From Bifidobacterium reuteri DSM 23975 (GTDB lineage Bacteria > Actinomycetota > Actinomycetes > Actinomycetales > Bifidobacteriaceae), in contig NZ_JGZK01000001.1 of the NCBI RefSeq assembly GCF_000741695.1, positions 1 through 64,000 on the forward strand: a stretch of 64,000 bases of DNA, written 5' to 3'. This document shows, one piece after another, positions 7,745 to 17,217 of this stretch. The notes below the pieces were generated by a model that made no database searches, was not told the DNA's origin, and saw only the letters and a program-made list of their open reading frames with translations. Made by a program: the position numbers and the translations under genes. Positions within the stretch are counted from its first letter, which is position 1; each line of letters opens with the position of its first letter.

Positions 7745-8779
7745 TCACGCCTGCGCGGGCGCTGCTGTCGCGGCAGGCGGCGCGGTGGTTTCGCGCAGTA
7801 TTAGCGGAGTGCCCGGCCGTACGAATGCCGGTTCGATTGACTTGCCGGCAATGGCATCCAATACCATGTGCCCGGCAGTCGCGCCCATTGCGAACGGGTC
7901 CTGATGCAGCGTGGTCAGTCCCACGGCGGCGGACAGGGTGGAATCGTCGAAGCCGATGATGGAAATGTCCTGAGGTACCCGCCGCCCGTATTGACGCAGG
8001 CGATACAGCACGGGCGCGGCCATTTCATCATCCTCAAAACAGAAGGCGGTGATGCTGGGGGAGGCGTTCAGTACGGCGTTCAATGCCGCGTTGCTTTCGC
8101 CAAGACCGCGTTGAATGCTCAGGGGCGTTAGCTCGATCCCCGGATGGGCGGCAGCGGCATCAATGACGCCCTGCAAACGAGCCTCGGCACTGTAGCGCAT
8201 ATTGGTTTCGGTCGGTGCGCTGCCGACGAACGCGATATGCCGGTGACCGAGTGCAATCAGGTGCTCGATAGCCGAACGTGTGGCGGCGTAATCATCAATG
8301 CTCACGCCTGCGTCGAACCCATCGGTGGAGGGGATGTTGATGCCGACAATCGGCACGTGCATATGCTTCAGTCGCTCCACTTCAGCCGGTTCGATGTCGA
8401 AGGAGCTGACAATCACCGCATCCGCATTGCGCCGCACGGGCAAATCCGCAAAGAAGTCGTGGCGCTCGGCGGCGTTGCGCATGGGGTAGGGCACAGTGTC
8501 GTAGCCGGAGGGGCGCAGCGCCGAGTCAAGACCGGCGAAGATGTTCGAATTGAACCAACTGGCGATGGTCTCGCTGGCAAGTAGTGCGATACGGAACGAT
8601 TGGCCGGATTTTAGGGCGGCGGCCGAGCGTGAGACTGAGTAGTCGAGCTTTTCGGCCGCGGCCATCACTCGGTCTCGAGTCTCGGGAAGCACCAGATCCG
8701 GCTTGGCGAAGGTCCGGGACACCGTGGATACGGAAACGCCGGCCTCGCGGGCCACTGCCTGAATGCTTGCCTTGGTCAT
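7745..8779 (-). CDS. LacI-family transcriptional regulator (MalR-type)
   Basis: 344 residues. N-terminal LacI helix-turn-helix (SIQAVAREAGVSVSTVSRTF, residues 4-23) followed by the periplasmic-binding-protein-like sugar-sensing domain. The start at 8779 is preceded by GGAGCGACGGC and aligns with the family start. Between agl and malQ, it probably controls alpha-glucan genes in response to maltose or glucose. Its own promoter contains TTGTCATGACAACGATAAC, so autoregulation is likely. A second LacI regulator of the same general type lies at 21138-22163. Confidence 0.93.
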   Translation of the reverse strand: MTKASIQAVAREAGVSVSTVSRTFAKPDLVLPETRDRVMAAAEKLDYSVSRSAAALKSGQSFRIALLASETIASWFNSNIFAGLDSALRPSGYDTVPYPMRNAAERHDFFADLPVRRNADAVIVSSFDIEPAEVERLKHMHVPIVGINIPSTDGFDAGVSIDDYAATRSAIEHLIALGHRHIAFVGSAPTETNMRYSAEARLQGVIDAAAAHPGIELTPLSIQRGLGESNAALNAVLNASPSITAFCFEDDEMAAPVLYRLRQYGRRVPQDISIIGFDDSTLSAAVGLTTLHQDPFAMGATAGHMVLDAIAGKSIEPAFVRPGTPLILRETTAPPAATAAPAQA

Positions 8780-8812
8780 ATGCCGTCGCTCCTTTACCGT
8801 CGCGAACAATCA

Positions 8813-8833
8813 TTGTCATGACAACGATAACAT
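8813..8833 (-). promoter_or_regulatory. LacI-type operator of the regulator gene
   Basis: Contains the perfect palindrome TTGTCATGACAA (8813-8824) overlapping ATGACAACGATAACAT (8818-8833), about 35 bp upstream of the start at 8779. It matches the sites of agl and malQ. Confidence 0.6.
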
Positions 8834-8911
8834 GCCCATAACAAGTCGCCGTCTTCGGCTATCTCGATTACGAGGGGCTGATTTAGACCAATTTCCCGTT
8901 GCCGGAATCGA

Positions 8912-11149
8912 TCACCGCTTCTCTCGGCGCATCACGGCGGCTAGGGACTGCACGCGTGGCAGGTCGAAGACCTCGTCGGTATGCACCACGTGGCCTGAGC
9001 TGTCCGCCAGCGGCACGCGCCAGTTCGAATACTCGCTGGAAGTGCCCGGCTGATTCTGGGAACGGCATTCGCCCACGCCGTCCACCAACGCTGCCTGCAG
9101 CAGCAGCGACGGCGTATCGGTGAGCATGGCGTGCATCGCCTCCACGATCTCCTGCACATGGCCTTCCACATCATCCGCCACGGTCTGCGAGATATAGCCG
9201 TTCTCCACCAGACGGTTCATCATGGCCGTGCGTTCGGCCATCGCCGAGGCGGCGAACGCCTCCACCGGCTCGCTCAGGAGATGCAGCTCCTCGCGCAGCT
9301 TGACGTGTTCGAAGTTCAGGTAACCGGCGGTGGGTGGCAGATCGTGCGTGGTCACCGAGGCCAATGCCTGCTTGCGGTAGTCCTCGGGTGCGCGGTACGG
9401 GTCGCCGGCGTTCGGCGAATCGTCCACGCGGTTGAACCATTCCACGTCAGTGCCGAGTACGCCGTGATCTGCCAGAATGCGGCGCACGTAATCCGGCACG
9501 GTGCCCAGATCCTCGCCAACCACCATGCCTCCGGCGCGCGTGGCTTCGATGGCCAGTACTCCCAGCATCGCTTCGTGGTTGTACGTTACGTATGCGCCGT
9601 TGAGGGCGCCGAGCCCCTGCGGAATCCACCACAGGCGGAACAGGCCCAGCACATGGTCGATGCGCACCGCGCCCGCGTGCTCGTACATCGAATGCACCAT
9701 CTCGCGGTACACCTGGTAGCCGGTGGCCTCCAGATAGCGTGGGCTGAACGGCGGCTGGCCCCAATCCTGGCCCTGCTGGTTATAGAAGTCCGGCGGGCAG
9801 CCGACTGTGACGCCGCCGGAGGCGAAGCGTTCCGGATTGGCCCAGGCATCCGCGCCGAGCCCGTGCACGCCCACGGCCATGTCTTGCATCAGACCCTGTG
9901 TCATGCCGTGGTCCAGCGCCTCCTGCTGCGCGGCGTTCACCTGCTCGGCGGCAATCCACTGCAGCCAGCGGTTGAACTCGAACAGGTCGTGGTGCTCCTC
10001 GACGAGCTGGCGCACGGCCGGGTCGTCGATGGTCTTCTCGAAGAACCAACGGTTCTCGCCCCACGGCGCGCCCCATACCTCGAAGCACAGGCACCAGGTG
10101 GCGAAGGAATCGAGGTCTGGGCCGGCCGTGGCCTTGAAATGCTCGAACTCCAGCTCGCGCTTGTTGTTGCGGCCCGCTTCGAAGATCAGGCGCAGCGCCG
10201 GGCGCTTGGCCTCCCACGCCGCGTTGATGTCCATCGGGGTCGATTCGTCGTTGCGCGCGGCCACCGAATCATGCAGCGCATCCACCTGCGCTCGCACGTC
10301 GGCCGGCAGTGTGGCATATTCGGGGATATCCTGCGGCCGGATGTACGTCACGTTGAGGAATCGGCGCGATTCCGGTAGATACGGCGACGGCTCGAGCGGC
10401 GGAATCGGCGCGCCGGCGTGAATCGGGTTGATGAGCATGAAGTCGGCCTTGGACTTGTCGGCCGCGTCCGCCAGCAGCAGCTTCAGGTCGCTGTAATCGC
10501 CGATGCCCCACGATTCGCGGGACCGCACGGAATACATCTGCGTCATCCAGCCCCACCGCTGGTGCTCGGCGACCGCCTCCGGCACGGGAATGCGCGCGGG
10601 GGCGGCGATGATGGCCGCCTTGCCCTCGCACCCGTCCACCGTGACGGTCAGTGTGTGGTAGCCCATCGGCAAATCGGGGGCGATGGTCAAGTCCGGCTTG
10701 CCGGAATTGAAGTTCGGCAGCAGGGCAAAGTGGCCAAACGCGGTGCCGTCCTCCAGCTCGATGGAGGCGGTGATGTCCGCGTCCGATGAGCAGTTCAGGG
10801 TGATGCCGGTCGGTTTGCCGGTGGTGGCGACGATGGTGGAGGGGAGCAAACGTTTGCTGTTTTCCACCTCAAGTTGGGTCATGGAGCGTGCGATGGCCTC
10901 GTCGCTGGATGCGTCCACGTCGAGGGCCTTGAGCACGGCGACCAAGGCCTCGTCGCTGATTTCGGTGTAGGTGCCGAGCTGGTCGATGAACGAGGTGGAA
11001 AGCCCGCAGGCTTTGGCCAGCTTGACCAGCGGACGGGCGAGTCGTTCCGCGCTTTCCGTACGCTGCGGGGCACCGGAAGCGGCGTCGTTGGTGGTGTCTG
11101 CGATGGTGCCGGTGCTGGTCGCTGCGTCGTTGCCGTACGCGTCGGTCAT
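8912..11149 (-). CDS. malQ: 4-alpha-glucanotransferase (amylomaltase)
   Basis: GH77 enzyme of 745 residues that transfers alpha-1,4-glucan segments between maltodextrins in the cytoplasm. Catalytic motifs: VRIDHVLGLF with nucleophile Asp498, GEDLGTVP with acid/base Glu546, and TTHDLPPTAG as the third acidic site. The first 25-30 residues are Ala/Thr-rich and poorly conserved; an N-terminal beta-rich extension precedes the barrel, as in other actinobacterial MalQ proteins. It supplies substrates for alpha-glucosidase and pullulanase in the same cluster. The promoter region has an operator-like TTGACAACGATTGCAAT at 11279-11295. Confidence 0.94.
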   Translation of the reverse strand: MTDAYGNDAATSTGTIADTTNDAASGAPQRTESAERLARPLVKLAKACGLSTSFIDQLGTYTEISDEALVAVLKALDVDASSDEAIARSMTQLEVENSKRLLPSTIVATTGKPTGITLNCSSDADITASIELEDGTAFGHFALLPNFNSGKPDLTIAPDLPMGYHTLTVTVDGCEGKAAIIAAPARIPVPEAVAEHQRWGWMTQMYSVRSRESWGIGDYSDLKLLLADAADKSKADFMLINPIHAGAPIPPLEPSPYLPESRRFLNVTYIRPQDIPEYATLPADVRAQVDALHDSVAARNDESTPMDINAAWEAKRPALRLIFEAGRNNKRELEFEHFKATAGPDLDSFATWCLCFEVWGAPWGENRWFFEKTIDDPAVRQLVEEHHDLFEFNRWLQWIAAEQVNAAQQEALDHGMTQGLMQDMAVGVHGLGADAWANPERFASGGVTVGCPPDFYNQQGQDWGQPPFSPRYLEATGYQVYREMVHSMYEHAGAVRIDHVLGLFRLWWIPQGLGALNGAYVTYNHEAMLGVLAIEATRAGGMVVGEDLGTVPDYVRRILADHGVLGTDVEWFNRVDDSPNAGDPYRAPEDYRKQALASVTTHDLPPTAGYLNFEHVKLREELHLLSEPVEAFAASAMAERTAMMNRLVENGYISQTVADDVEGHVQEIVEAMHAMLTDTPSLLLQAALVDGVGECRSQNQPGTSSEYSNWRVPLADSSGHVVHTDEVFDLPRVQSLAAVMRREKR

Positions 11150-11278
11150 GATGACTCCTTGCTTGCAAATCGGGTACTGCTAGTCGTTTGCATTGCTGTT
11201 CGAGGGCCGCTCTGCGTTGAGGTTCCGGCAATCTGACAGACCAATGTTCGAGCTGTTCTGTCTTTACCGTAACTCATA

Positions 11279-11295
11279 TTGACAACGATTGCAAT
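11279..11295 (-). promoter_or_regulatory. LacI-type operator upstream of malQ
   Basis: TTGACAACGATTGCAAT, sharing GACAACGAT with the agl and lacI sites. It is 130 bp upstream of malQ, in the short gap before the next minus-strand gene. Confidence 0.5.
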
Positions 11296-11323
11296 ATGGT
11301 CGGTGAGTTGGGTGGCTGGCAGG

Positions 11324-13210
11324 CTATCCGAGCACGGCGAACGACTGCGGGGAGAGCGTCAGCTGCCCGTCGCCCACGACCGGTTCGCCGAGGCTGAGCA
11401 GCATGGTGGCATCGGGGGAGAGCGCGTTCGGCAGGTCCACGGTTTCGCTGTGGCGGCCCGGATTCATGGCGATGAGGAGAGGTCTGGCCGCCGTGCCGTC
11501 GCCGGTGCTGCCGGAGGCGGCCTTGAGACCATTGACTGGGTCCGTGTGATCTACGGCGTCCGCACGTTTAGTGGAGTGTGCGGTGCTGACGCTCGGCTCG
11601 GCTGTCCGCAGATAGGCGAACGCGCGGCCGTCCGCGGGCGCGGCGACCACGCTGAATCCTGCGTCGGCGGTCAACGCCGGCTGGGCGGCGCGCAACGCCA
11701 GCACCGAGCGGATCCAGTTGAACAGCGAACGCGGCCGCGAAGCCTCGCCGGTCACCGTCGGCGCATCGTCGGCTGGATCGGTCGGCAGATACAGCGCATC
11801 CGCCGGGGCCGTGGAGAAGCCGAGATTTGGCGTGTCGGACGCCCATTGCATCGGTGTACGGCTGCCGGTACGCACGTAGCCGCCCTCCTTGGTGGGCAGC
11901 GCGCGGTAGCGCATGCCGATTTCGTCGCCGTAGTAGAGGAACGGGCATCCGGGCATGGTCAGCAGCATGCCGTACGCCACCTTGAGCTCGCGTTCGGTGA
12001 GGCGCTGGGCCGTGCGCAAGGTGTCGTGGTTGCAGGAGATGAGGTTGAAATGGCCGCCCGCCGCGCGGCAATCGGTGAGCTGTGGTAGGTATTCCGCGAG
12101 GAATGGGGCGATTGAGGCACCCGAATCGGCGTTGAAATAACTGGAATCGCCTTCGTGTTCCATAGGCGTATCAGTATTGCGCAGCAGCAGGTTGTAGCCA
12201 TTCGGGTGGCCGTCCCAGCGCCAGTCGAGGTAGAAGTCCATGTCGAACCCGGCCTGCATCGATTCATTCGGTCGGCCCCATTCGGCGACAAACGCCGCCT
12301 CGGGGAATTCAGGGCGGATTTTCGAGAACATGTACTGCCAGGTGCGGATTGTGTATGGCTTGCCGGCGTCGTCGTGCTTGACGAGGCTGTCGGCCATGTC
12401 CACGCGGAAGCCGTCCGCGCCGCGGGCCAGCCAGAAGCGCATGATGTCGACCATCGCGTCGCACGTGGCCAGGGCATCCGGGCCGAGCGCCGGTTTCTGC
12501 CATGCCTGGTGCGGGTGTGCGAAGCCGTAATTGAGGGCCGGCTGGCATTTGAAGAAGTTGAGGATGTAGGTGCCGTCTCGCTCAGTCTCGCCGCCGATGA
12601 AGGGCAGACCGTCGCCGCCGGCGATCCAGGAGTCGGTCCAGATGTAGCGGTTGGAGACGTTAGTGGGCTGGTCTCTCCCCCAGTCGGCTTCGCCGACCGC
12701 CCGTCCTGCAATTACGGAGCCTTCGGCCTGTTTTTCTGCTCGACTGTCGTCGAGCCCTCGCCTAAAAACACCTCCGGTGTTTTCTTTACGGCTCGGCCCA
12801 TCAGAGGGGGCGACAATAGTGCGCTCGGCAGGGTTCGGGCGGGAGCTGGCTTGGAACCAGTGGTGTTCTTCGCTGGTGTGGCCGGGGACCAGGTCGAGCA
12901 GCACGTGCATGTCGCGCTGGTGGGCGGCTTCGAACAGCACGATCAGGTCGTCATTGGTGCCGTAACGCGGCGCGACTTGTGTATAGTCGCGCACGTCATA
13001 GCCGGCGTCCTTGAACGGCGAGTCGAAACAGGGGTTGATCCACAGCGCGTTGCACCCCAAAGCGGCGATGTAGTCGAGTTTGCCGGTGATGCCGGGAATG
13101 TCGCCGATGCCGTCGCCATTCGAGTCGGCGAACGATTGCGGGTAGACCTCGTAGAATCGGGCGTTTTCCAGCCAGGCCGGCTTGGGGTAAGTCTGGGGAT
13201 GTTGCGTCAT
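11324..13210 (-). CDS. GH13 alpha-glucosidase/amylase-like enzyme with in-frame repeat insertion
   Basis: 628 residues, cytoplasmic. GH13 regions: DLVPGHT (106-112), GFRVDMAD with Asp271, FVAEWG with Glu310, SCNHDT with Asp396. Likely an alpha-glucosidase or alpha-amylase acting on maltodextrins; the exact specificity is not clear. Residues about 131-180 are not GH13: they are the translation of a long-form palindromic repeat (12671-12812, reverse orientation), giving APSDGP ... AVGEADWGRD between the loop after DLVPGHTSEEHHWFQ and the ensuing NRYIWTDSW. The frame stays open through all of it. The enzyme is divergent from malE and shares its promoter region, so it is probably co-regulated with the transporter. 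Confidence 0.88.
   Translation of the reverse strand: MTQHPQTYPKPAWLENARFYEVYPQSFADSNGDGIGDIPGITGKLDYIAALGCNALWINPCFDSPFKDAGYDVRDYTQVAPRYGTNDDLIVLFEAAHQRDMHVLLDLVPGHTSEEHHWFQASSRPNPAERTIVAPSDGPSRKENTGGVFRRGLDDSRAEKQAEGSVIAGRAVGEADWGRDQPTNVSNRYIWTDSWIAGGDGLPFIGGETERDGTYILNFFKCQPALNYGFAHPHQAWQKPALGPDALATCDAMVDIMRFWLARGADGFRVDMADSLVKHDDAGKPYTIRTWQYMFSKIRPEFPEAAFVAEWGRPNESMQAGFDMDFYLDWRWDGHPNGYNLLLRNTDTPMEHEGDSSYFNADSGASIAPFLAEYLPQLTDCRAAGGHFNLISCNHDTLRTAQRLTERELKVAYGMLLTMPGCPFLYYGDEIGMRYRALPTKEGGYVRTGSRTPMQWASDTPNLGFSTAPADALYLPTDPADDAPTVTGEASRPRSLFNWIRSVLALRAAQPALTADAGFSVVAAPADGRAFAYLRTAEPSVSTAHSTKRADAVDHTDPVNGLKAASGSTGDGTAARPLLIAMNPGRHSETVDLPNALSPDATMLLSLGEPVVGDGQLTLSPQSFAVLG
12671..12812 (-). 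repeat. Long form of the palindromic repeat inside a GH13 coding sequence, copy 3
   Basis: On the minus strand: GCCCCCTCTGATG, outer stem CGAGCC (12790-12795 on plus as GGCTCG) with GGCTCG (12751-12756 on plus as CGAGCC), inner stem AAAACACC-GGA-GGTGTTTT (12765-12783), a conserved AATTGCAGGACG, then GTCGGCGAAGCCGAC and TGGGGGAGAGAC. Same order of parts as the copies at 99-252 and 35414-35540; the inner stem differs by a compensated base pair. Confidence 0.8.
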
Positions 13211-13313
13211 CGTGGTCCTTCCTTCAGGTGTGATGGGTCTGGCTTCTCTGCCGGGTCCGAATAACGGTTGTTCTTACAGATTCTTGTGGGATGTTGCTTA
13301 ATGATACTGCATG

Positions 13314-13331
13314 ATTGCGAACGCTGTCAAT
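13314..13331 (+). promoter_or_regulatory. LacI-type operator, second class
   Basis: ATTGCGAACGCTGTCAAT in the malE/GH13 divergent region. It closely matches GTTGCAAACGTTGTCAAC at 22387 and GTTGCGAACGTATTCAG at 22322 upstream of apuB, linking the transporter and amylopullulanase to one regulator. Confidence 0.6.
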
Positions 13332-13404
13332 CTGGAGAAACGCGGGGTAAACGTTGAAATATCAAGGATTTAAGACTCTGCAATTATGGCTGATTGCAAT
13401 TGGC

Positions 13405-13420
13405 TTGCATACGTTCGCAA
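13405..13420 (+). promoter_or_regulatory. LacI-type operator near malE promoter
   Basis: TTGCATACGTTCGCAA, a palindrome-like site of the same class, 150 bp upstream of malE. The rest of the 360-bp gap 13211-13570 shows no gene. Confidence 0.5.
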
Positions 13421-13570
13421 TTTCAGTTACACTGAACTCAAGCAACAACGACGCATCCCCAATCTTCCGCGATTCCCCTGTGTCGGGCCGAAAACGGAAA
13501 CGTAGTACCCAAGGGTGTGCGTGGCAGGAGCCGATACTGAAGTCGGCGTCCGAAGAAAGGAAAATCAACG

Positions 13571-14815
13571 ATGATGGCACGATGGAAGAAAGCCCTGGCG
13601 GCGATTTCCGCCTGTGCGCTGTTCGTCACGGGCCTGTCCGCCTGCGGGTCCGCAAGCGCGGGCGGAGACGCGGAGCGCATCACGCTTGTGGTGTGGGCCT
13701 CCCAGGAGGACCAAGCCAACACGGATTCGTGGCTGCAGACCATGGAGGCCGCATTCGAACAGCAGCACCCCGAATACAGCATCACGTGGAAAAACCAGAA
13801 CGTGGCCTCGGCAGACGCCGCCGGCATAGCCAAGCAGGATCCGACCGTAGCCGCAGATGTTTACACGTTCGCCAGCGACCAGCTGGGCACCCTGCTCGAT
13901 GCCGGCGCCATCGGCCAAGTGAGCGACCCGACGATGAAACAGCTCGCCAAGCAGACCAAAGGCAACGCCACGATGCTACAGACCGTCACCGGCGAGGACG
14001 GCAACGTCTACGGTGTGCCGCTGGCCGGCAACACCTGGTTCATGTACTACCGCAAAAGCAAGTTCACCGAGCAGGACATCACCTCGCTGGACGCCATGCT
14101 CGCCAAGGGCAAGGTCTCATTCCCGCTGACCAACTCCTGGTATCTGCCCGCCTTCTATATCGGTGCCGGCGGCACACTGTTCGGCAAAGACGGCACCGAC
14201 GCCAAGTCGGGCGTGCAGTTCGGCGGTGCAATCGGCGCCGCCGTCACCGATTACCTCGTCGACTTGCGCAACAACCCGAACTTCGTCAACGACAAGAACG
14301 GCTCCGGCCTGGCTGGTCTGAAAAGCGGCAAGGTCGACGTGGTCTTCACCGGCAACTGGGACGCCGCCACGGTCCGTGAGAATCTCGGCGACGACTGGGG
14401 CGTGGCCAAGCTGCCCAGCTTCACGCTCAACGGCAAGCAAGTGCAGATGAAGGCCTTCGCCGGTTCCACCGTCTACGGCTGGAACCCGTACACCAAGCAT
14501 CCGGTGGCCGCCGACCAGTTCGCGGCCTTCCTGTCCGGCACCGAATCACAGCGCAAGCACTATAAGATGCGTTCGGTGATTCCCTCGGACAGCGAGCTTG
14601 CCTCCGATCCGGCCATCGAGAAGGATGCCGTGGCACAGGCCCAGATAGACACCATCGCCGAGACGTCCGTGGTGCAACCATCCATCGCCGAGATGAATAA
14701 CTTCTGGGTGCCGTGTGAGAACTTCGGCAATTCCATCTACAACAAGGAAGTCACCCACGCCAACTCGGCCAAACTCACCGAGCAGTGGATGGCCTCATAC
14801 CAGAGCCTCCTGTAG
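13571..14815 (+). CDS. malE: Maltodextrin ABC transporter, substrate-binding lipoprotein
   Basis: Family 1 extracellular sugar-binding protein, 414 residues. Lipoprotein signal peptide with lipobox LSAC-G around residues 19-23, so it is anchored in the outer face of the membrane by a lipidated Cys. It would bind maltose and maltodextrins released by ApuB and hand them to MalF-MalG. The start codon could be 13571 or the adjacent ATG at 13574; GAAAGGA is upstream. First gene of malE-malF-malG-pullulanase, with two operator-like sites in front. No MalK/MsmK-type ATPase is in the window; bifidobacteria commonly use a shared one encoded elsewhere. Confidence 0.93.
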   Translation: MMARWKKALAAISACALFVTGLSACGSASAGGDAERITLVVWASQEDQANTDSWLQTMEAAFEQQHPEYSITWKNQNVASADAAGIAKQDPTVAADVYTFASDQLGTLLDAGAIGQVSDPTMKQLAKQTKGNATMLQTVTGEDGNVYGVPLAGNTWFMYYRKSKFTEQDITSLDAMLAKGKVSFPLTNSWYLPAFYIGAGGTLFGKDGTDAKSGVQFGGAIGAAVTDYLVDLRNNPNFVNDKNGSGLAGLKSGKVDVVFTGNWDAATVRENLGDDWGVAKLPSFTLNGKQVQMKAFAGSTVYGWNPYTKHPVAADQFAAFLSGTESQRKHYKMRSVIPSDSELASDPAIEKDAVAQAQIDTIAETSVVQPSIAEMNNFWVPCENFGNSIYNKEVTHANSAKLTEQWMASYQSLL

Positions 14816-14837
14816 AACGCGAGAAGAAAGACCAATC

Positions 14838-16238
14838 ATGGAAACCACAGCCATGCCGCGCGCAGCGAAGCGCGCACCACGCCGCCGCAAGGCGGACTAC
14901 ATTCCCCCGTCGCGCTACACGTTGCGCGCGGCGGCCACCCAAGGCGATGCCCTGACCCGACTGTCGTTCCTGGTATTGGGCGCAGGCAACCTGGCCCGTA
15001 AGCAGGTGGCCAAGGGACTGGTGTTCCTGGCCATCGAAGTGGCGTATATCGCCTACATGGTGACGGCTGGCGGGCCGGCGCTCGCAATGCTGGGCTCGCT
15101 CGGCTCCCGCACCCAGACCAAACAGAAGATCGATGGTTATTGGCATTATGATGCCGGTGACAATTCGGTGCTGCTGATGGTCTATGGTGTGGCCGCCGTG
15201 TTCATCACCGTACTGTTCCTTGTGTTCTGGTCGTATGCCGTGCGCAGCGCGTACAAGGCACAGGTGCTCGCCCGAGAGACCGGCAAGGCGCCGACCTTCA
15301 TCGAAGACCTGAAGAACGTCACCGATCGCAACGCGCAGGTCACGTTCATGGCGTTGCCGGTGGCCGGCATCCTTGTATTCACCGTCCTGCCGACGCTGAT
15401 TATGATGTGCATCGCGTTCACCAACTACGATTCCGATCACGTGCTGCTGTTCGACTGGGTCGGCTTCAAGAACTTCACCCAGCTGTTCAGCGCCACCGGC
15501 GAGATCAATGCCGCCCAGTTTGGCAGTGTGTTGGCCTGGACCCTGATTTGGGCGTTCTTCGCGACGTTCCTGAACTTCTTCCTAGGCCTGTTCCTCGCGA
15601 TGATCATCAATCGTCGTACCACCCGACTCAAGGGCTTCTGGCGTGCGGTGTTCTCGCTGTCGATCGCCGTGCCGCAGTTCGTCTCGCTGCTGGTCATTAA
15701 CCAGATGCTCCAGCCGGAAGGTGCCATCAACCGCCTGCTGATGTCTTGGGGGTGGGTCGACAGCCCGCTGCCGTTCTTCACCGACACCATGTGGGCCCGC
15801 GTGACCGTGCTCGTCGTCAACCTGTGGATCGGCATCCCGTTCACCATCATGCAGATCACCGGCATCCTGCAGAACATCCCCGCCGAACAGTACGAGGCCG
15901 CCACCATTGACGGCGCGAACTGGTGGCAGACATTCACCCGCATCACGATGCCCTACCTGGTCTTCGTGCTCACCCCGTACCTGATCACCACGTTCACCGG
16001 CAATGTGAACAACTTCAACGTCATATATCTGCTGTCCGGCGGCAACCCGACTCCGGTGGGAGATACGGCTGGCAAGACCGACCTGCTTATCACCTGGCTG
16101 TACAAGCTCACGGTGGACCGTGGCGACTACAACCTGGGTGCCGTCATCGGCATCTTCACGTTCGTCACCTTGGCAGTGGTCTCCCTGATTACCTACCGCA
16201 GCAGCGCTTCCTACAAGAATGAAGGAGGATTCCGATGA
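14838..16238 (+). CDS. malF: Maltodextrin ABC transporter permease MalF
   Basis: 466 residues, binding-protein-dependent inner-membrane permease. The C-terminal two thirds are a standard MetI-like domain with the EAA loop near AEQYEAATIDGANWWQTF. The first 100 residues form an additional region with a basic start (RAPRRRK), a helix, and a long loop that includes residues 75-95, longer than in many Gram-positive homologues but normal for MalF with an N-terminal membrane extension. The start at 14838 has AGAAGAAAGACC upstream. Its stop overlaps the start of malG by 4 bases. Confidence 0.93.
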   Translation: METTAMPRAAKRAPRRRKADYIPPSRYTLRAAATQGDALTRLSFLVLGAGNLARKQVAKGLVFLAIEVAYIAYMVTAGGPALAMLGSLGSRTQTKQKIDGYWHYDAGDNSVLLMVYGVAAVFITVLFLVFWSYAVRSAYKAQVLARETGKAPTFIEDLKNVTDRNAQVTFMALPVAGILVFTVLPTLIMMCIAFTNYDSDHVLLFDWVGFKNFTQLFSATGEINAAQFGSVLAWTLIWAFFATFLNFFLGLFLAMIINRRTTRLKGFWRAVFSLSIAVPQFVSLLVINQMLQPEGAINRLLMSWGWVDSPLPFFTDTMWARVTVLVVNLWIGIPFTIMQITGILQNIPAEQYEAATIDGANWWQTFTRITMPYLVFVLTPYLITTFTGNVNNFNVIYLLSGGNPTPVGDTAGKTDLLITWLYKLTVDRGDYNLGAVIGIFTFVTLAVVSLITYRSSASYKNEGGFR

Positions 16239-17161
16239 GCAGCAACGCGCAGACCGCGACCCCTCGTACCGACATCGCAACCCCTGAGTCCGCCAGCAAT
16301 CCGTTCTGGCATGACCAACGCAAGCGCCGCATCGTGGGCGATGTCCTAAGCCATCTGTTGCTCGCCGTGCTTGCGGTGATCTGGGTGATTCCGATTGTGT
16401 GGGTGGTGCTGGAGAGCTTCAACAAGAATCCCGGCCCCTACAACGAGACCTTCTTCCCCACCGAGTACACGCTGGACAACTACACCAAGCTATTCACCGA
16501 CACCCACATCCTGAACTTCCCGCGCATGTTCATGCATACGCTGGTGATTTCCATCGTGGTGTGCCTGATCAGCGTGTTCTTCGTACTGTGCGTAGCGTTC
16601 TGCATGAGTCGCATGCGCTTCCGTTTCCGCAAGTCGTTCATGAACATCGTGCTGGTGCTGGGCATGTTCCCGGGCATCATGTCCGTGGTAGTGATCTACT
16701 TCATTCTGAAGTCGTTGGGCCTGACCCAGGGCGTGGGCGTCACCGTGGCGTTGATTCTCGTCTACTCGGCTGGTGCCGGCGCGGGCTTCTACGTGATGAA
16801 GGGCTACATGGACACGATTCCGATGTCGCTTGACGAGGCCGCCTACCTTGACGGATGCACTCGCTGGCAGGTGTTCACCAAGATCATCATCCCGGTGTGC
16901 AAGCCAATGCTCGTCTATCAGGCCCTCACCTCGTTCTTGGGCCCGTGGCTCGACTTCGTGATGGCCAAGGCCATCGCCCGCACGCAGGATAACTACACCG
17001 TGGCGCTCGGCCTCTACCAGATGCTCAGCCGTGAGTATCTCAACGATTGGTTCGCCCGCTTCGCCGCCGCCGCGGTAATCATCTCGGTCCCGATCGCCAT
17101 CCTGTTCATCGTCATGCAGCGCTTCTACCAGGAGTCGATGTCTGGCGCGGTCAAGGGCTGA
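16235..17161 (+). CDS. malG: Maltodextrin ABC transporter permease MalG
   Basis: 308 residues; six predicted membrane segments and the EAA motif SLDEAAYLDGCTRWQVF near residue 200. Partner of MalF in the membrane pore of the importer. ATG overlaps the malF stop (ATGA), and GAAGGAGG lies upstream within malF, which indicates translational coupling. The N-terminal 30 residues are polar (Thr/Pro/Asn-rich) before the first helix. Confidence 0.93.
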   Translation: MSSNAQTATPRTDIATPESASNPFWHDQRKRRIVGDVLSHLLLAVLAVIWVIPIVWVVLESFNKNPGPYNETFFPTEYTLDNYTKLFTDTHILNFPRMFMHTLVISIVVCLISVFFVLCVAFCMSRMRFRFRKSFMNIVLVLGMFPGIMSVVVIYFILKSLGLTQGVGVTVALILVYSAGAGAGFYVMKGYMDTIPMSLDEAAYLDGCTRWQVFTKIIIPVCKPMLVYQALTSFLGPWLDFVMAKAIARTQDNYTVALGLYQMLSREYLNDWFARFAAAAVIISVPIAILFIVMQRFYQESMSGAVKG

Positions 17162-17167
17162 CGGTTT

Positions 17168-17198
17168 CTTGGCTCCCCCTCAGAGAGGGGAGCCAAGA
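17168..17198 (+). repeat. Minimal palindromic repeat between malG and pullulanase
   Basis: TTGGCTCCCC-tcagaga-GGGGAGCCAAG: hairpin 1 of the element alone, extended to a longer stem. It lies between stop and ribosome site and could act as an mRNA-stabilising or attenuating stem within the operon. Confidence 0.75.
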
Positions 17199-17217
17199 AA
17201 AGAAAGAAAGGATCCCC

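Noticed and set aside
6050-7804. 584-codon open frame antisense to the alpha-glucosidase
   Set aside because: Shadow of a gene whose catalytic motifs are intact on the other strand; composition (Gly, Val, His, Arg) is typical of antisense frames.
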